Source: Streptomyces sp. NBC_00377 (lineage in GTDB: Bacteria; Actinomycetota; Actinomycetes; Streptomycetales; Streptomycetaceae). From it: a stretch of 64,000 nt of DNA. The position numbers and the translations under genes are program-made. The notes beneath the pieces are model-generated. The model did not search any database, was not told the DNA's origin, and saw only the letters and a program-made list of their open reading frames with translations. Below, in pieces: positions 8,791 through 17,144 of the stretch (within the stretch, counting starts at the first letter, position 1; each line of letters opens with the position of its first letter). The DNA is taken from positions 2,356,001-2,420,000 of the forward strand of contig NZ_CP107958.1 in NCBI RefSeq assembly GCF_036075115.1, given 5' to 3'.

Positions 8791-9897
8791 GTGTCGTCCT
8801 CCTCCCCCGCCCCCGGCCTCGGCCCGATAGCCGACGCGGCCCCGGTGTCCCTGTGCACCCGCCGACCGCATGTCCCCGCGGACCGGCTGGTCGCCGAGAT
8901 GGTGCCGCCGCCGCGCTTCGACTCGGTCCGTTTCAGCACCTACATCCCGGACCCGAACCAGCCCAGCCAGACCGAGGCCGTCGGCGTGCTCGAGGGTTTC
9001 GCGGCCGGGCTCGGCGGCGCGCACGCCTCGGGCGCCGCCAGACGGGGGTTCCTCGGCTTCGGCAGGACGAAGGCGTCCAAGGTCCCGGCCGGGCCGCGCG
9101 GTGTCTACCTGGACGGCGGCTACGGCGTCGGCAAGACGCACCTGCTGGCCTCCCTGTGGCACGCCACCCCGGCCGCGCCGGCCCTGAAGGCCTTCGGCAC
9201 CTTCGTCGAGCTGACCAACCTGGTCGGCGCCCTCGGCTTCCAGCAGACGGTGCAGACCCTGTCCGGGCACCGTCTGCTGTGCATCGACGAGTTCGAGCTG
9301 GACGACCCGGGCGACACCGTCCTCGTCTCGACGCTGCTCCGCAGGCTGGTCGAGGCGGGTGTCGCACTCGCCGCCACCTCCAACACCCTGCCCGGCAAGC
9401 TCGGCGAGGGCCGGTTCGCGTCCGCCGACTTCCTGCGTGAGATCCAGGGCCTGTCGGCGCACTTCCGCGCGCTGCGCATCGACGGCGAGGACTACCGCCA
9501 CCGCGGCCTGCCCGAGGCACCGGCACCCTTCTCCGACGAGCAGGTGACGAAGACCGCGTACGCCACCGAGGGCGCCTCGCTCGACGACTTCCCGCATCTG
9601 CTGGAGCACCTCGCCACGGTCCACCCGAGCCGTTACGGCGCACTGACGGACGGCCTGAGGGCGGTCTGCCTGACGGACGTGGGGGCGGTTCCCGACCAGT
9701 CCACGGCGCTCCGGCTGGTGGTGCTGGCCGACCGGCTCTACGACCGCGAGGTCCCGGTCCTGGCCTCCGGTCTCCCCTTCGACCGGTTGTTCAGCGAGGA
9801 GATGCTGAACGGCGGCTACCGCAAGAAGTACTTCCGCGCGATCTCCCGGCTCACCGCGCTGGCCCGCGACGCCAAGCGGCTCGTCGAGCCCCAATAA
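8791..9897 (+). CDS. zapE: AFG1/ZapE-family ATPase
   Basis: 368 aa. Walker A is GGYGVGKTH (109-117) and Walker B is LLCIDEFELDD (about 162-172), followed by sensor-like DTVLVSTLL and AATSNTLP, all hallmarks of the AFG1/ZapE P-loop family. In E. coli ZapE modulates the Z ring, and in eukaryotes AFG1 acts in protein quality control. The actinobacterial role is not established. The GTG start was chosen for its agreement with the -10 hexamer just upstream. It diverges from the RibD-type reductase. Confidence 0.85.
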   Translation: MSSSSPAPGLGPIADAAPVSLCTRRPHVPADRLVAEMVPPPRFDSVRFSTYIPDPNQPSQTEAVGVLEGFAAGLGGAHASGAARRGFLGFGRTKASKVPAGPRGVYLDGGYGVGKTHLLASLWHATPAAPALKAFGTFVELTNLVGALGFQQTVQTLSGHRLLCIDEFELDDPGDTVLVSTLLRRLVEAGVALAATSNTLPGKLGEGRFASADFLREIQGLSAHFRALRIDGEDYRHRGLPEAPAPFSDEQVTKTAYATEGASLDDFPHLLEHLATVHPSRYGALTDGLRAVCLTDVGAVPDQSTALRLVVLADRLYDREVPVLASGLPFDRLFSEEMLNGGYRKKYFRAISRLTALARDAKRLVEPQ

Positions 9898-9975
9898 ACG
9901 ATCACGACCCCGCGGTCAAGGGTCGGTTCGCGCCAAGAAACCCTTCCTTTTGAGGCGCACTACATTTCGAAACGC

Positions 9976-10013
9976 CACGTTAACCCTGCAAACAACTTCG
10001 CAGGGTTAACGTG
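9976..10013. terminator. 14-bp perfect stem-loop after zapE-like gene
   Basis: CACGTTAACCCTGC (9976-9989) and its exact complement (10000-10013) enclose a 10-base loop, followed by TTTCTTG. It lies 80 bp downstream of the ATPase stop and can serve as its terminator. The arms are less GC-rich than usual for this genome, so an operator role is possible. Confidence 0.5.
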
Positions 10014-10028
10014 TTTCTTGACCAGTGG

Positions 10029-10056
10029 TTGACCAACCGTTGGTCCGTACTAGAAG
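10029..10056 (+). promoter_or_regulatory. Candidate promoter with palindrome between -35 and -10
   Basis: TTGACC (10029-10034) and TAGAAG (10051-10056) are 16 bp apart. The spacer contains GACCAAC-C-GTTGGTC (10031-10045), a palindrome with perfect 7-bp arms. A repressor bound there would block RNA polymerase. A second TTGACCA begins at 10018. The promoter would drive the small exported protein at 10081 and perhaps the carbonic anhydrase pair. Confidence 0.4.
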
Positions 10057-10080
10057 GGCGAACCGGCCGGAGGGGGGCGC

Positions 10081-10488
10081 ATGTTGCGAGGCACGACGGC
10101 CCGTACCGTCATTTCGCTCCTCGCCGCCGTCCTTCTCACCCTCCCCTTCTTCGCACCCGCGTCACCCTTCGCACACGCGCACACGGTGCGTCAGGCCGAG
10201 GCCAAGACCCAGCCCGGAATCAAGCTCTCCGGCAAGGCGATGCGTGACGAGATCGCCACGCTCCGCGACTGCGACCTCCCCACCGGCAGTCCCGCCGACC
10301 CCCTGCGCACCCGCGACCGTCACCGCCCCTCCTCGGCCGCCCCTGCGCCCCAGGAGCCCGAGCGCGCGCTGCTGGCACAGGATCCCGCGGCCGCCCACCA
10401 GCCACCCCGGCCCGGCGACCCGCATCACCGCTCGTCGAGATCCTCGGCGGCCCACTCCCCGGCGGCGCTCCAGGTCTTCCGCTGCTGA
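10081..10488 (+). CDS. Small exported protein of unknown function
   Basis: 135 aa, with a strong GGAGGGGGG ribosome site just upstream of ATG 10081. An N-terminal signal peptide is clear: a charged start, a hydrophobic stretch (VISLLAAVLLTLPFF) and a likely cleavage after AHA near residue 34. The mature part is short, rich in Pro, Ala, His and Arg, with two cysteines, and looks unstructured. No domain is recognised. It precedes the carbonic anhydrase/SulP genes by about 110 bp in the same direction. Confidence 0.6.
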   Translation: MLRGTTARTVISLLAAVLLTLPFFAPASPFAHAHTVRQAEAKTQPGIKLSGKAMRDEIATLRDCDLPTGSPADPLRTRDRHRPSSAAPAPQEPERALLAQDPAAAHQPPRPGDPHHRSSRSSAAHSPAALQVFRC

Positions 10489-10595
10489 GAGCGAAGCAGA
10501 ACAGCAGTTCCCCCACCTGTCCTGTTTCTGCGGTTCCCCGCAGTTCCCCGCACATCCGACGCGCCCCCACGCGCGCCAGGAGGAGTCACCACGTC

Positions 10596-11177
10596 ATGCA
10601 GCCCCTCATCGACAACGCCCGTACGTTCGGACAGCGCCCTGAGGAGTTCGCCAGGCTCGCGGAGGGCCAGTCCCCCCAGGTCCTCTTCATCACCTGCTCC
10701 GACTCCCGGGTCGTTCCCGCCCTGATCACGGGCGCCCGGCCCGGCGAGCTCTTCGAGCTGCGCACCGCGGGCAACATCGTGCCCCCCTACGGCTCCGACC
10801 GCCCCACCGGCGAGGCGGCCACCATCGAGTACGCCGTGGAGGTGCTCGGCGTCCAGGACGTCGTCGTCTGCGGCCACTCGCACTGCGGTGCCGTCGGCGC
10901 GCTGGTGCGCGGCGACGACCTCGATGGCGTCCCCGCCGTACGCGACTGGCTCGCCCACGCCGCGGACGAGCCGGGGGCCGCCGACCCCGACGACCCGACG
11001 GTCATGCAGGCGGTACAGAACCACGTACTCGCCCAGCTGCTGCGGCTGCGCTCCTACCCGTGCGTGGAGAAGCGGCTGGCCGACGGCCGGCTGAGGGTGC
11101 GCGGCTGGTACTACGAGGTGCACACCGGCGCGGTCCGCGAGCACCGTGCGGACACCGACGCCTTCGAGGCCCTGTGA
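10596..11177 (+). CDS. Beta-class carbonic anhydrase
   Basis: 193 aa. The zinc ligands C34 (CSDSR), H94 and C97 (HSHCG) are present, with the D36/R38 dyad of the active site. It interconverts CO2 and bicarbonate in the cytoplasm. The ribosome site GGAGGAG lies upstream of the ATG. The stop overlaps the start of a SulP transporter gene, so the two are translationally coupled. This arrangement suggests the anhydrase works on the transporter's substrate. Confidence 0.95.
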   Translation: MQPLIDNARTFGQRPEEFARLAEGQSPQVLFITCSDSRVVPALITGARPGELFELRTAGNIVPPYGSDRPTGEAATIEYAVEVLGVQDVVVCGHSHCGAVGALVRGDDLDGVPAVRDWLAHAADEPGAADPDDPTVMQAVQNHVLAQLLRLRSYPCVEKRLADGRLRVRGWYYEVHTGAVREHRADTDAFEAL

Positions 11178-12676
11178 GCGCCGCGACGGACCGGGAGACC
11201 GCCGGTCGAATATCCCGCTTCCCCCACCTGCGGCAGGACTTCGCCGCCTCTCTCGTCGTCTTCCTGGTCGCGCTGCCGCTGTGCGTGGGCGTGGCCGTGG
11301 CCTCCGGCGTGCCGGCCGAGCTCGGACTCGTAACCGGCATCGTCGGCGGTCTCGTCACCGGCATGCTGCGGGGCAGCTCCCTCCAGGTGTCGGGTCCGGC
11401 GGCCGGACTGACCGTGCTGGTCTTCGAGGCGGTGCGGGAGTTCGGCCTGCCCGCCCTCGGAGTGATCGTCCTCGCCACGGGCGTCCTGCAACTCGCCATG
11501 GGCGCCCTGAAGCTGGGCCGCTACTTCCGGGCCATCTCGGTCTCGGTCGTCGAGGGCATGCTGGCCGGAATCGGCCTGGTGCTGATCGCCGGCCAGCTGT
11601 ACGCGCTGGCCGGCGCCAAGGCGCCGGAGTCCGGCCTGGGGAAGATCGCCGGACTGCCCGGGGCGCTCGTGGACGCGGCGGGCAGCACAGCCGCCCTGGC
11701 CTCGCTCGCCGTCGGGGCCGCCACCATCGCGGTGCTCGTGCTCTGGAAGCGGCTGCCGGCGAAGGTGCGCACGGTGCCCGGCCCGCTCGCCGCGGTGGGC
11801 CTGGCGACGCTCGCCGCCCTGCTGCTGAACCTGCCCGTGGCCACCGTCGAGGTGCAGGGACTGCTCGGTTCCGTCCAGCCCCCGTCGCTGGCCGCTTTCG
11901 GCGAGCCGGCGAACGTCGGCCTGCTCGGCACGATCGTCGCGTTCACCCTGATCGCCTCCGCCGAGTCGCTGTTCAGCGCGGCGGCGGTGGACCGGCTGCA
12001 CGACGGTCCGCGTACCGAGTACGACAAGGAGCTGATGGCGCAGGGCGCGGGCAACGCCCTGTGCGGGGCCCTCGGCGCGTTGCCGATGACCGCGGTGATC
12101 GTGCGCAGTGCGGCCAATGTGCAGGCGGGCGCGCGGACCAAGGCGTCGCGGGTCCTGCACGGCGTGTGGCTGCTGCTGTTCGCTGCCCTGCTGCCGGACG
12201 TGCTGGCGTACATACCCGTCCCGGCGCTGGCGGGCGTCCTCGTGCACGCGGGCGCCAAGCTGGTGCCCGTGCGGGCGCTCGTGGGGCTGTGGCGCGAGCA
12301 CCGCGGCGAGGCGCTGATCCTCGTCGTCACGGCCGTGTCGATCGTCGCGGTCAGCATGTTCGAGGGTGTGCTCATCGGTCTCGCGCTGGCCGTCGTCAAG
12401 ACGGCCTGGGAGGCCTCGCACATCAGGCTGGAGATCGTCGACAAGGGTGCCGGGCCCGTCCAGGCGTACCTCTCGGGCAACGCGACCTTCCTGCGGCTCC
12501 CGAAGATCCTCGACAGTCTGGAGGCCCTGCCGCAGGACCGCCCCGTCGAGCTGGACCTCTCCGGTCTGCACCACCTCGACCACGCCTGCCGCACCGCCCT
12601 GGAGACCTGGTCCGAACGGCACAGCGCGGCCGGCACGGAACCGGTGAAGGTCACGGAACCGGTCATGACCGCGTAG
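11174..12676 (+). CDS. SulP-family anion transporter (likely bicarbonate or sulfate)
   Basis: 500 aa from a GTG overlapping the carbonic anhydrase stop. Ten or more hydrophobic segments carry SulP signatures, including ALPLCVGVAVASG near the N terminus and a central AESLFSAAAVDRL. A short C-terminal STAS-like domain (about 425-500, with ELDLSGLHHLDH) follows. SulP proteins carry sulfate, bicarbonate or other anions. Coupling to a carbonic anhydrase favours bicarbonate, by analogy with BicA-type and fused CA-SulP systems. Substrate remains inferred. A stem-loop follows the stop. Confidence 0.85.
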   Translation: MSAATDRETAGRISRFPHLRQDFAASLVVFLVALPLCVGVAVASGVPAELGLVTGIVGGLVTGMLRGSSLQVSGPAAGLTVLVFEAVREFGLPALGVIVLATGVLQLAMGALKLGRYFRAISVSVVEGMLAGIGLVLIAGQLYALAGAKAPESGLGKIAGLPGALVDAAGSTAALASLAVGAATIAVLVLWKRLPAKVRTVPGPLAAVGLATLAALLLNLPVATVEVQGLLGSVQPPSLAAFGEPANVGLLGTIVAFTLIASAESLFSAAAVDRLHDGPRTEYDKELMAQGAGNALCGALGALPMTAVIVRSAANVQAGARTKASRVLHGVWLLLFAALLPDVLAYIPVPALAGVLVHAGAKLVPVRALVGLWREHRGEALILVVTAVSIVAVSMFEGVLIGLALAVVKTAWEASHIRLEIVDKGAGPVQAYLSGNATFLRLPKILDSLEALPQDRPVELDLSGLHHLDHACRTALETWSERHSAAGTEPVKVTEPVMTA

Positions 12677-12688
12677 CCCGCACCCCCT

Positions 12689-12734
12689 CGCCGTCCGGCC
12701 CGGGACCCGGGGCGTGGCCCCGGACCGGACGGCG
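12689..12734 (+). terminator. Stem-loop after the SulP gene
   Basis: CGCCGTCCGG (12689-12698) pairs exactly with CCGGACGGCG (12725-12734). The GC-rich intervening segment can pair further. It lies 12 bp past the stop and separates the transporter unit from the SPFH gene. There is no T run, which is common in high-GC actinobacteria. Confidence 0.5.
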
Positions 12735-12795
12735 GGCATATCGTTACAGAGCAGGCACGAACCACTCCTACGGGCCTCTTGCCGAGGAGGTCGCC

Positions 12796-13746
12796 ATGCT
12801 CGAGGAACTGGTGGGCGCGGCCGCGGCGGTCGCCGCCGGAGGCCTCGTGTACCTCGGGGCGGCGGCGCGGGTCGTCAAGCAGTACGAGCGCGGGGTGGTC
12901 CTCCGGCTCGGCCGGCTGCGCGGCGACGTCCGCCCGCCGGGGTTCACCCTGGTCGTCCCCGGCGTGGACCGGCTGCGCAAGGTCAACATGCAGATCGTGA
13001 CCATGCCCATCCCCGCCCAGGAGGGCATCAGCCGCGACAACGTGACCGTGCGGGTCGACGCCGTCGTGTACTTCCGCGTGGTGGACGCGGCGGCCGCGCT
13101 CATCAACGTCGAGGACTACCGCTTCGCCGTCTCGCAGATGGCGCAGACCTCGCTGCGTTCGATCATCGGCAAGAGCGAGCTGGACGATCTGCTGTCGAAC
13201 CGGGAGAAGCTCAACGAGGGCCTGGAGCTGATGATCGACAGTCCGGCCATCGGCTGGGGGGTGCAGATCGACCGGGTGGAGATCAAGGACGTCTCGCTGC
13301 CGGAGTCGATGAAGCGGTCCATGGCGCGGCAGGCCGAGGCCGACCGTGAGCGGCGGGCGCGGATCATCAACGCGGACGCCGAACTCCAGGCGTCGAAGAA
13401 GCTCGCCGAGGCGGCGAAGGAGATGTCCGAGCAGCCGGCCGCGCTCCAGTTGCGGCTGCTCCAGACGGTGGTGGCGGTCGCCGCGGAGAAGAACTCCACG
13501 CTGGTGCTGCCGTTCCCGGTGGAGCTGCTGCGCTTCCTGGAGAAGGCCCAGCAGCCGCTCCCGCAACAGCCCCAGCAGCCGCCGCAGCCGCCGGATCCGC
13601 AGCCACGGCAGCCGCTCCCGCCGTCTCCGCCGACCCGCGCCCCCGAACCGGTGGACGAGGGGCTCCGGCACGGCCCCGGGGAGGGACCGGCGGGCGGACC
13701 CGGGCAGGCATCCGCGGACCGGCCGGCGGAGCGACACGAGGAGTGA
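12796..13746 (+). CDS. SPFH/band 7 (slipin-like) membrane protein
   Basis: 316 aa. One N-terminal membrane segment (about 5-28) is followed by the SPFH domain (QYERGVVLRLGRL, then GISRDNVTVRVDAVVYFRV). A helical stretch rich in Ala, Glu and Arg (about 175-220) is the likely coiled coil for oligomerisation. The last 60 residues are a Pro/Gln-rich disordered tail. Slipins scaffold membrane microdomains or regulate membrane proteases. No NfeD partner gene adjoins it. GAGGAGG precedes the ATG. Confidence 0.85.
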   Translation: MLEELVGAAAAVAAGGLVYLGAAARVVKQYERGVVLRLGRLRGDVRPPGFTLVVPGVDRLRKVNMQIVTMPIPAQEGISRDNVTVRVDAVVYFRVVDAAAALINVEDYRFAVSQMAQTSLRSIIGKSELDDLLSNREKLNEGLELMIDSPAIGWGVQIDRVEIKDVSLPESMKRSMARQAEADRERRARIINADAELQASKKLAEAAKEMSEQPAALQLRLLQTVVAVAAEKNSTLVLPFPVELLRFLEKAQQPLPQQPQQPPQPPDPQPRQPLPPSPPTRAPEPVDEGLRHGPGEGPAGGPGQASADRPAERHEE

Positions 13747-13836
13747 CACGTGCTACGCGCGTGGTTCCCGGGGCGCATCGCGGGTGATAGACACAGCGGG
13801 ATCACAGTTCCTGTCCGCCAGCAGGAAGGTTTCCCC

Positions 13837-15210
13837 ATGTCTGCGACACGACGTCAGATCCTCGCCGGTACCGGCGCCTTGGGGGTGGGCGCGGGCATCG
13901 CGTTCACCGGCGCCCTCAGCGACCTCTTCGCGGGCACCGCCGTCGCGCAGGGCCTCGGCCACGACGGCTACGGCCCCCTCGTCCCCGACCCGGCCGGCCT
14001 GCTCGACCTCCCCGCGGGCTTCCGCTACCGGGTCCTCTCCCGCGAGGGCGAACCACTGCTCTCCGGTGAGGGTCCGGTGCCCTCGAACCACGACGGCATG
14101 ACGGCTCTGCCCGGCCGGGGCGGCCGCGTCCACCTGGTCCGCAACCACGAGAACCGCCCCACGGCGAAGTTCGCCGTCCCCACGGTCGACGGTCTGACCT
14201 ACGACCCGGCCGGCAAGGGCGGCTGTACGGCCCTCACGCTGGACTCCCGGAACAACGTGCTCTCGGAGCGGGTGGCCATCGCCGGTACCGCGGTCAACTG
14301 CGCGGGCGGGCCCACCCCCTGGCACACCTGGCTGACCTGCGAGGAGACCGAGGACAAGGCCGGCACCAACGGGTACACCAAGGACCACGGCTTCATCTTC
14401 GAGGTGGATCCGTCGGACCCGCGCGGCAGCGGAGCCGTGCCCCTGACCGCGATGGGCCGCTTCCAGCACGAGGCGATCGCCGTCGACCCGCACCGGGGGA
14501 TCGTCTACGAGACCGAGGACGCGTTCCTCCGGCCGTTCGGCCTCTTCTACCGCTTCCTGCCGGAGAAACCGCTGGGCGGGGCGGGTTCGCTGCGCGCGGG
14601 CGGCCGTCTCCAGGCGATGCGCGTCCCCGGCGTGCCCGACCTGTCCTCGATCCAGGACACCGGCGCGACGTTCGACGGCATCGAATGGGTCGACGTGCCG
14701 GACCCCCTCGCCGTCGGAACCCCGGTCCGGCTCCAGGACTTCGGCCGGAAGGGCATCACGCACGCCCAGAAACTCGAGGGCTGCTACTGGGGCGGGCGGT
14801 GCGTGTACTTCGTGTCGTCGTTCGCACGCGGCGCGGACGGCTCGGCGGCCGACCACTTCGGCCAGATCTGGCGGTACGACCCGCAGCGCCGCCGCCTCTC
14901 CCTGGTCGTCGTCTTCGGCCCGGACACCGACGTGCAGCTCCCGGGCGAGTCCCCGGACAACATCTGTCTCGCGCCCAGCGGCGGCCTGATGGTCTGCGAG
15001 GACGGCAACGGCGCCCAGCACGTCTTCGGTGTGAGCAGGTCCGGCCGCGTGTACCCGATGGCGCGGGGCCGCCAGAACATCGGGACTCCCGAGGCCCCCG
15101 AGTGGGGCGAGTTCGCCGGCGTCACCTTCTCCCCCGACGGCGACACGATGTACGTCAACTGCTACACCCCGGGGACGACGTTCGCGGTCACGGGCCCCTG
15201 GCGGCGGTAG
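13837..15210 (+). CDS. PhoX-family protein, probably Tat-exported
   Basis: 457 aa. The N terminus has a twin-arginine-like motif (RRQILAG at residues 5-11), a hydrophobic stretch and cleavage near AVAQG, so export through Tat is likely. The body is DUF839/PhoX: GDTMYVNCYTPGTTFA near the end, and acidic and aromatic motifs such as NHDGM and LVRNHENR earlier. Characterised PhoX proteins are calcium/iron-dependent alkaline phosphatases, but some members lack activity. No PHO box of the GTTCACC type was found upstream. The ribosome site is CAGGAAGG. Confidence 0.8.
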   Translation: MSATRRQILAGTGALGVGAGIAFTGALSDLFAGTAVAQGLGHDGYGPLVPDPAGLLDLPAGFRYRVLSREGEPLLSGEGPVPSNHDGMTALPGRGGRVHLVRNHENRPTAKFAVPTVDGLTYDPAGKGGCTALTLDSRNNVLSERVAIAGTAVNCAGGPTPWHTWLTCEETEDKAGTNGYTKDHGFIFEVDPSDPRGSGAVPLTAMGRFQHEAIAVDPHRGIVYETEDAFLRPFGLFYRFLPEKPLGGAGSLRAGGRLQAMRVPGVPDLSSIQDTGATFDGIEWVDVPDPLAVGTPVRLQDFGRKGITHAQKLEGCYWGGRCVYFVSSFARGADGSAADHFGQIWRYDPQRRRLSLVVVFGPDTDVQLPGESPDNICLAPSGGLMVCEDGNGAQHVFGVSRSGRVYPMARGRQNIGTPEAPEWGEFAGVTFSPDGDTMYVNCYTPGTTFAVTGPWRR

Positions 15211-15307
15211 CTCCCGCGTCCCGCCCGCCCGGGTGCGCGAGGGCCCGGGCGGGTGACACCACCCAAGGTGCGGGCATATATACATACGAATAGCTGCATG
15301 GTGCCCC

Positions 15308-15313
15308 TACCTT
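15308..15313 (+). promoter_or_regulatory. -10 hexamer TACCTT before polysaccharide deacetylase
   Basis: TACCTT is separated from ATG 15320 by exactly six bases with no ribosome site between, the pattern of a leaderless transcript. Confidence 0.4.
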
Positions 15314-15319
15314 CGTACG

Positions 15320-16195
15320 ATGATCCCTCCCGTACGTCGCCTGGCCGCGCTGTTGGCCGTCGGCGCCGCCCTCGCCCCGCTCACCGCCTGCGGCGCCGCT
15401 CAGGAACCCCGCACCGTGCGTCCGCCCGTCCCGGCGCGCCCTTCCGCCGTCCCCTCCCGCCCTTCCGCCGTCCCCTCCCGCCCTCCGACACTGGCCCCCG
15501 GTCCGGCCGGGCTCACGCCCGTCTTCCGCAACGCGCCCCGCACGGCCGGCAAGACCGTCGCCCTCACCTTCGACGCCGACATGACCGCCGGCCAGAGGGC
15601 GCGCGCCGCCGCCGGCGAGCGCTTCGACAACCCGGGGCTGATCGCGGCACTGCGGGCGTTGAACGTGCCGGCCACCGTGTTCATGACCGGCCGCTGGGCG
15701 GAGGAGTACCCGGACCAGGCCCGCTCCCTCGGCCACGACCCCCGCTTCGAGATCGCCAACCACTCCTACAGCCACTACGCCTTCACCGACGACTGCTACG
15801 GCCTGCCGACCGTCCCCGAGGACCGGATGCGCGCGGACGTGGAGCGGGCGTACACGGCGTTCCGCAAGGCCGGGGTGCCGGACGCGATGCCGTACTTCCG
15901 CTTCCCCGGCGGGTGTTACGACCGGCGTGCGCTGCGTGCGGTGAGCGGCCTGGGCGTCACCGCGGTGCAGTGGGACGTGGTGAGCGGGGACGCGTTCGCG
16001 ACCGACGCGGACGCGGTGGCCCGGCAGGTGCTGGAGGGGGTGGAGCCGGGCTCCGTCGTCGTCATGCACTGCACCCGCAGCGCCGCTCCGACGACCGAAC
16101 GGGCGGTGCGGACCGTCGTGCCGGAGCTTCGCCGGCGCGGGTACCGGTTCGTGAAGGTGTCCGAGCTGATCGGAGCGGCGAGCGGACGACGGTGA
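15320..16195 (+). CDS. Lipoprotein polysaccharide deacetylase (NodB domain)
   Basis: 291 aa. The signal peptide ends in a lipobox (LTAC, lipidated C24). A Pro/Ser-rich linker with a repeated RPSAVPS unit follows. The NodB domain shows its motifs in order: LTFDADMT (82-89, with D85 and metal-binding D87), NHSYSH (147-152, metal-binding H148 and H152) and YFRFPGG (192-198). It should remove acetyl groups from a cell-surface or external glycan such as peptidoglycan or chitin. A disulfide between C159 and C199 is plausible. The start codon follows a -10 hexamer by six bases. Confidence 0.9.
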   Translation: MIPPVRRLAALLAVGAALAPLTACGAAQEPRTVRPPVPARPSAVPSRPSAVPSRPPTLAPGPAGLTPVFRNAPRTAGKTVALTFDADMTAGQRARAAAGERFDNPGLIAALRALNVPATVFMTGRWAEEYPDQARSLGHDPRFEIANHSYSHYAFTDDCYGLPTVPEDRMRADVERAYTAFRKAGVPDAMPYFRFPGGCYDRRALRAVSGLGVTAVQWDVVSGDAFATDADAVARQVLEGVEPGSVVVMHCTRSAAPTTERAVRTVVPELRRRGYRFVKVSELIGAASGRR

Positions 16196-16220
16196 ACCAC
16201 GGACGCCGTCGTCGTCTGCC

Positions 16221-16226
16221 TACGAT
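16221..16226 (+). promoter_or_regulatory. -10 hexamer TACGAT before the 63-aa protein
   Basis: TACGAT lies six bases before ATG 16233 without any intervening ribosome site, consistent with leaderless transcription. Confidence 0.4.
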
Positions 16227-16232
16227 GGACAA

Positions 16233-16424
16233 ATGAGCGACGACGACAGTGACCGCGAGTACTGCCTGATCGACGCGACCGGGCCGCCCAGGGCGGAGGG
16301 GCCGCCGTACGCGGAGTGTGTGCTGTGCCGGAAGCCCACGGAGTATCCGGAGTCGTACAAGGGGATCACGATGTGCCCCGTGTGCGAGTGGCAGGAGGCC
16401 CAGCGGACCGCCTGCTCGGGGTGA
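16233..16424 (+). CDS. Small zinc-ribbon-like protein
   Basis: 63 aa. Two CxxC pairs (CVLCRKP around 29-32 and CPVCEW around 48-51) are set about 16 residues apart, which fits a single zinc ribbon. The N terminus is acidic. No further domain is visible and the function is unknown. It may bind a protein or nucleic acid partner. It has its own apparent leaderless promoter and is convergent with the ABC permease gene. Confidence 0.65.
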   Translation: MSDDDSDREYCLIDATGPPRAEGPPYAECVLCRKPTEYPESYKGITMCPVCEWQEAQRTACSG

Positions 16425-16472
16425 CCTTCGGGGGTGACCCGCTCGGGAGGACGTTCGTGTGGCCTCCCGTCG

Positions 16473-17144
16473 TCACGGCGAGCGGCGGGACGTGAGCGCA
16501 CAGGCCAGGGCCGTCGCCGCGGCACTGAGCAGGGCGGCCGCGGCCAGGGGCAGGGTCGGCGGGTGGACCGTCGCCGAGTGGGAACCGCCGACGAGGCCGC
16601 TCACCGCCGCGTGTGCCGGGGAACCGGTCGCGACCAGCGCCGACAGGGCCGCCAGGAGCAGCGCGGGGACCGCCCGGCCCGGTGAGCGCAGCACGGGCCA
16701 GGCGGTGAGCGCGCCCACCGCCACGCCGAGCAGGGCGCACGTCAGGACCGCGAGCAGTCCGGCGCCCGCCGCTTCGAGGACGGGAACCCGCTTGCGGTGG
16801 TCGCTGCCGACCGGGTCGCTGATGAGCGTCACGACCACGGTCGCCGCCGTACCGGCCGAGGCGGCCGCCGCCGAGGCGACCAGGACACAGGCCAGGTGCG
16901 CCCGCGCGGGCCCGGACGCCGCCGCAATGACGGTGCGCGCGGCCGGCGTTTCGTTGGTGACGCAGATCCGCACCAGCCAGGCGGCGACCGGCAGCAGGAA
17001 CGCGGCCGTGTATCCGAGCGAGTCCAGCAGGGGCTGACCGCCCTGCACGCCGACGCCCAGGAAGACGGCGTACAGGAGGATCGGGGGCAGCCAGCGCTGC
17101 GAACGCACGAGCAGCGCGGCCTGGTAGCGCAGGAGGGCGGTCAT
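16473..17144 (-). CDS. ABC-2-type membrane permease (exporter subunit)
   Basis: 223 aa with about six hydrophobic segments. The ATG at 17144 overlaps the stop of the ATPase gene by four bases, which fixes the start and shows coupling. The sequence resembles small actinobacterial ABC transporter membrane subunits with no characterised substrate. Together with the adjacent ATPase it should form a homodimeric or incomplete exporter. No third subunit is nearby. Confidence 0.7.
   Translation of the reverse strand: MTALLRYQAALLVRSQRWLPPILLYAVFLGVGVQGGQPLLDSLGYTAAFLLPVAAWLVRICVTNETPAARTVIAAASGPARAHLACVLVASAAAASAGTAATVVVTLISDPVGSDHRKRVPVLEAAGAGLLAVLTCALLGVAVGALTAWPVLRSPGRAVPALLLAALSALVATGSPAHAAVSGLVGGSHSATVHPPTLPLAAAALLSAAATALACALTSRRSP

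Noticed and set aside
13747..13836. PHO box for PhoP control of the PhoX-like gene
   Set aside because: No GTTCACC-type direct repeat could be found upstream.
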